Source of the DNA: a virus
Strand: one strand, 5' to 3'
DNA length: 32,004 nt
Virus record (IMG/VR): IMGVR_UViG_3300021519_001029
Coordinates: 1-32,004 of that record
Shown here: in pieces, positions 29,273-32,004 of the stretch
How positions within the stretch are numbered: the stretch's first letter is position 1
Layout: each line of letters begins with the position of its first letter
Position numbers and translations under genes: made by a program
The notes under the pieces: generated by a model
The model's input: the letters and a program-made list of their open reading frames with translations, nothing else
Database searches by the model: none
What the model was told of the DNA's origin: nothing

Positions 29273-31510
29273 TTATTTTTTGTTTATGTTATTTCTAAGT
29301 TGTTTGTTAGCGTATACAAATACAGACCTAATTGAAGGTCTTTTAGCATATGATATAAATTTCATAATCATTCCAGTTGCATACTTTCTGATAGGATTAG
29401 CCCTTTTAAAATCTTCATATGAAGGAGAACCAAGAGAGTCTACTTTAATTGTTACATCTGGATTTGAAAGTTGTGCATAGGTTTCAATATAATCACCACC
29501 AACTGAAAGCATTTCTGCTTCATATGCATTAAATCTTTTATCTCCAACTCCATCAAATGAATATTTTCTTGTTTCAAGAATAGCCTTTATATCGTTTTTA
29601 ATAAATGACAAAGGGTTTAATGTTATTACATTTGCATTAGGGTTTCCAGCGTTATCAAAAAGTGCTACAAGTATTAAATTTCCATATTTTCCTATTGCAA
29701 TATCAGATACACTATCTGAAGTTAAAGGAGATGGAAGTATGGGATTTCCAAGAGAAGCACCAAACTCATCCCAATCAAGTTGTTCAGTTAAAAACAAACC
29801 TTGATTATTATCTACAAGATACATGCGTCTTTGGTTATCCTTTTTTACAACAACAAAGTCTTTCATTGAAACTGACTCTGCTTTTGAAAAAGTGCAACGA
29901 CCACTTGGATAATATCCATTAGGAATAGTATCATCCCATGGAAGTGTTATTGAAAAATACTGGTCTGAATATCCTGCAACATTAGTTACTACAAATGTTC
30001 CTGCATCATAATGACCATTAATTGGGGTTGAACCAGAATAACTTTGACCAAATGTTATATTAATATGGTCACCTAAAGCAAGACCATGAAAAGCACATGT
30101 TATAGAAATGACAAATCCAATTCCTGCACCATGTGAACCTTGAGTCCAAGTCTTATCTTCAAATGGAGTAGTAGTGCTTACTAGAGTTGGATAAGTATCT
30201 ACAGATTCCCAATTCTTTAAAATAAAATTATATACAAGAATAGTGTTATTAACAATAGAGTCATCAAGCGGAACGGAAAGGTAATAACGATTATTCCAAT
30301 AGGTAGCCACAGAACGATGGGCATAATTTCTGTTAATTCGCTGTATGATATCATCTATAGGTGCAGAAATAGGGTCTGCCATAGTAAGCAGTTTCATTGA
30401 CTCTGCTGAAGATGGCTGGGGCTGAAGATAGTAAACACCATTATCAGACAAAAAGAACACTCCGCCACCAGCCTGAACTACAGACTTTCTAGCAGAACAT
30501 CCTATATCTGTGGCTAATGTTTTGACATAAGAAGTGTCACTTAATGGAGCACCTGTAGCATATCTTTCGTTTCCTACAAATACATAGAAAATGCTGTTAC
30601 GCATAAACACCAAAAACTCATTAAGAGTCCAAGGTGATATACCCATTATTTGGTCATTGCCACCATTGTTTATAGTATATGCATCTGCAATATCCCAATG
30701 AGTCCAATCAAGATAATTGCCAATAGATACAGTATCATATTGTCTGTCTGTATTTGTTTCTGAATGATACATTCCTAACGAAACTATTCTATTTCCATAA
30801 TACATCAATGCTGAAGAATTAGGAAATTCGTGTCCGCTTGTGCTGCTAGATGGAAGTGCAATTATGCTTGTTGCAGTATCCCATTTAAGAGGTCTTTTAT
30901 TAAATCCACGACTAATAAATACGCTATCAACAGCGGCACATACATCACAGCCATCTGGAGTTATAATTAATTCTTCATGACTATAACCACAAGTTGTAGA
31001 TACAGCCCCAGCCAAAGCAGGAGCAAGTAAACTAAACTGAAATGTATTAGTAGTAACAGATGTTACTGTTTGAAGCCCAGAATAGCCACTTGCTGTAGTT
31101 TCTATATATACAGGGTCACCTACTTGCAATCCATGTGCAGTTGAAGTAACTGTGCAAAGAACACCATTGCTTGAAACAAGTGCTTTTCCTCCACTTACAA
31201 AACTTGGAAAATATATCTTAGATGACAGCGTTTCCGTTTGAGGATTATATGTATAAATACCATTAGCAACAACAAGAATTATTAGTTCTTGTCCGCTTGA
31301 TAGAACATAAGTTCCTGCTCCATAAATAACCTGTCCAACAAGAGCACCAATAGTTTTGCGTTGAAGTCCTTTTCTTGTGGTAGCAACACCTCGGTCTAAC
31401 CTAAAATTCTGAGAACGACTAACCATCCCTGCAGACAAAGCACTAGGATTGTCACGGCTATTAAGCCCAACAAACGCTATATCTCCATCCTTTAGGGCTT
31501 CATTAGGCAT
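29273..31510 (-). CDS. tail tube/nozzle-like protein (T7 gp12 position), 745 aa
   Basis: The N-terminus (VGLNSRDNPSALSAGMVSRS, then QNFRLDRGVATTRKGL) and the IGCSARKSVVQAGGGVFFLS segment with DNGVYYLQP (about 337-363) are typical of the beta-propeller tail proteins of podoviruses: tail tubular protein B/nozzle (T7 gp12, 794 aa) and stabilisation-type proteins (P22 gp10). Two AHGL-type beta modules interrupt it at about 117-175 and 462-543 and resemble the module in the following tail protein, suggesting domain insertion. It would form the tail tip through which DNA passes. Its start overlaps the stop of the 35-codon membrane peptide gene by one base (TAATG). Confidence 0.8.
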   Translation of the reverse strand: MPNEALKDGDIAFVGLNSRDNPSALSAGMVSRSQNFRLDRGVATTRKGLQRKTIGALVGQVIYGAGTYVLSSGQELIILVVANGIYTYNPQTETLSSKIYFPSFVSGGKALVSSNGVLCTVTSTAHGLQVGDPVYIETTASGYSGLQTVTSVTTNTFQFSLLAPALAGAVSTTCGYSHEELIITPDGCDVCAAVDSVFISRGFNKRPLKWDTATSIIALPSSSTSGHEFPNSSALMYYGNRIVSLGMYHSETNTDRQYDTVSIGNYLDWTHWDIADAYTINNGGNDQIMGISPWTLNEFLVFMRNSIFYVFVGNERYATGAPLSDTSYVKTLATDIGCSARKSVVQAGGGVFFLSDNGVYYLQPQPSSAESMKLLTMADPISAPIDDIIQRINRNYAHRSVATYWNNRYYLSVPLDDSIVNNTILVYNFILKNWESVDTYPTLVSTTTPFEDKTWTQGSHGAGIGFVISITCAFHGLALGDHINITFGQSYSGSTPINGHYDAGTFVVTNVAGYSDQYFSITLPWDDTIPNGYYPSGRCTFSKAESVSMKDFVVVKKDNQRRMYLVDNNQGLFLTEQLDWDEFGASLGNPILPSPLTSDSVSDIAIGKYGNLILVALFDNAGNPNANVITLNPLSFIKNDIKAILETRKYSFDGVGDKRFNAYEAEMLSVGGDYIETYAQLSNPDVTIKVDSLGSPSYEDFKRANPIRKYATGMIMKFISYAKRPSIRSVFVYANKQLRNNINKK

Positions 31511-31617
31511 TATTTAGAAATAATAGAATAATATATATCCTTAAGTTTATCAGCCCATCGAGTGCCAACATAAACACCACCAAGGAAAATAATTATAGTA
31601 AAAATAAAAGTAATCAT
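31510..31617 (-). CDS. 35-aa membrane peptide
   Basis: From the ATG at 31617 a 35-codon frame reads MITFIFTIIIFLGGVYVGTR and then a charged, aromatic tail. One membrane span with the polar part following is predicted. It is coupled to both neighbours: ATGA with the 60-aa gene and TAATG with the 745-aa gene, which makes a real gene likely despite its size. Function unknown. Confidence 0.62.
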   Translation of the reverse strand: MITFIFTIIIFLGGVYVGTRWADKLKDIYYSIISK

Positions 31618-31796
31618 ACAGGAAGAGAGATTTTAAGACGCTTAAGTTCAGTTTTTAGTTGAGACTCAGTAGGCTTGTCAATAAGCGTTAAACTGCCGTT
31701 GTATTTACCGCCAGACTTGAACTCTTGGTAGCCAAGGCATTTGTTATCTTTGACAAAGGCAACCCAGCCAGAAGGAATGATAGTTTCAGTAGCCAT
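31614..31796 (-). CDS. small hypothetical protein, 60 aa
   Basis: Not recognised. The N-terminal part (WVAFVKDNKCLGYQEFKSGG, residues 11-30) looks like a small beta hairpin, and the C-terminal third (TESQLKTELKRLKISLPV) a helix. It lies at the 5' end of the visible late operon, coupled to the membrane peptide gene by an ATGA overlap. Confidence 0.62.
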   Translation of the reverse strand: MATETIIPSGWVAFVKDNKCLGYQEFKSGGKYNGSLTLIDKPTESQLKTELKRLKISLPV

Positions 31797-31801
31797 AAAG
31801 T

Positions 31802-31999
31802 TTAGTAGTAATAGCCTCCGTTACCGTCCCAGTAATATTGATTCATTCCATCGTTATAGATGTATGTGCCATATGAATAATAAGAACCTTGGTTGTCATT
31901 TGCATAATAACTTTCAGCCCCACTTATGCTATAAAATGTAAATTTGCCGTTTGGAAAATAAGAACCTGCAACATAAACATTATAATAACCAGCACTCAT
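31802..31999 (-). CDS. Tyr/Gly/Asn-rich hypothetical protein, 65 aa, possibly extended beyond the window
   Basis: Seventeen of 65 residues are tyrosine, with Gly, Asn and Ser making up much of the rest (YYNVYVAGSYF, YYANDNQGSYYSYGTY, NGGYYY). No hydrophobic core, cysteine or charged pattern suggests a known fold; such composition occurs in adhesive or fibre-like proteins. The ATG at 31999 lies five bases from the window edge, so the true start may be upstream. It ends 5 nt before the 60-aa gene. Confidence 0.5.
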   Translation of the reverse strand: MSAGYYNVYVAGSYFPNGKFTFYSISGAESYYANDNQGSYYSYGTYIYNDGMNQYYWDGNGGYYY

Positions 32000-32004
32000 T
32001 CCGC

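Overview
This window is part of the genome of an uncultured tailed double-stranded DNA phage, most likely a podovirus with a T7-like virion plan. The evidence is a long, tightly coupled minus-strand run of virion genes in the T7 gp12-13-14-15-16 order: tail tube/nozzle-like protein, small GNAT-like protein, Gln-rich internal protein, and giant internal virion proteins of 1274 and 2404 residues. Next to it is a compact plus-strand replication and recombination module. No rRNA, tRNA, CRISPR array or insertion sequence was seen. Terminase, portal, capsid and RNA polymerase genes are not in the window and would be expected beyond base 32004 on the minus strand. The host cannot be named. Shine-Dalgarno sequences are mostly absent, so translation seems to rely on leaderless or very short-leader mRNAs and on stop/start coupling.

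Layout. (1) 1-314: a GC-rich gene-free stretch with many copies of GGCAGGCT. (2) 315-7002, minus strand: fifteen small genes of mostly unknown function. The first eight lie in cassettes separated by near-identical hairpin terminators (GAGGGAGCC-loop-GGCTCCCTC plus U-tract). The terminator is followed almost at once by a TTGCNN/TANNNT promoter whose -10 box ends about 9 nt before the ATG. Neighbouring cassettes share leaders and N-terminal coding sequence, so the array looks built by duplication and shuffling. (3) 7056-12979, plus strand: small membrane protein, endonuclease VII-like resolvase, RecE-like exonuclease, winged-helix replication initiator with a candidate iteron origin inside its gene, DnaC-like helicase loader, ribbon-helix-helix protein, ERF-type single-strand annealing protein, several unknown small genes, a calcineurin-like phosphoesterase, an HTH protein and a zinc-ribbon protein. 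(4) 12879-31999, minus strand: the late operon, read right to left, with two small 5' genes, a tiny membrane peptide, tail tube/nozzle-like protein, tail/fibre-type protein, GNAT-like protein, three internal virion proteins, holin, an ADP-ribosyltransferase-like protein and a lipoprotein with spanin-like features.

How it fits together. The two minus-strand blocks flank the plus-strand replication block. A face-to-face divergent promoter near 7003-7055 probably drives the early HTH-containing operon leftward and the replication/recombination operon rightward. The exonuclease, ERF annealase and resolvase form a recombination set that could also feed on the short repeats bounding the left cassettes. 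The initiator, in-gene iterons and loader make a lambda O/P-like replication system, an unusual partner for a T7-like ejection apparatus. The 2404-residue protein carries a zincin-type HEXXH motif and an ADP-ribosyltransferase-like domain, as in 'polyvalent' proteins thought to be injected with phage DNA to blunt host defences.

Functional calls come from reading motifs by eye, without database searches.
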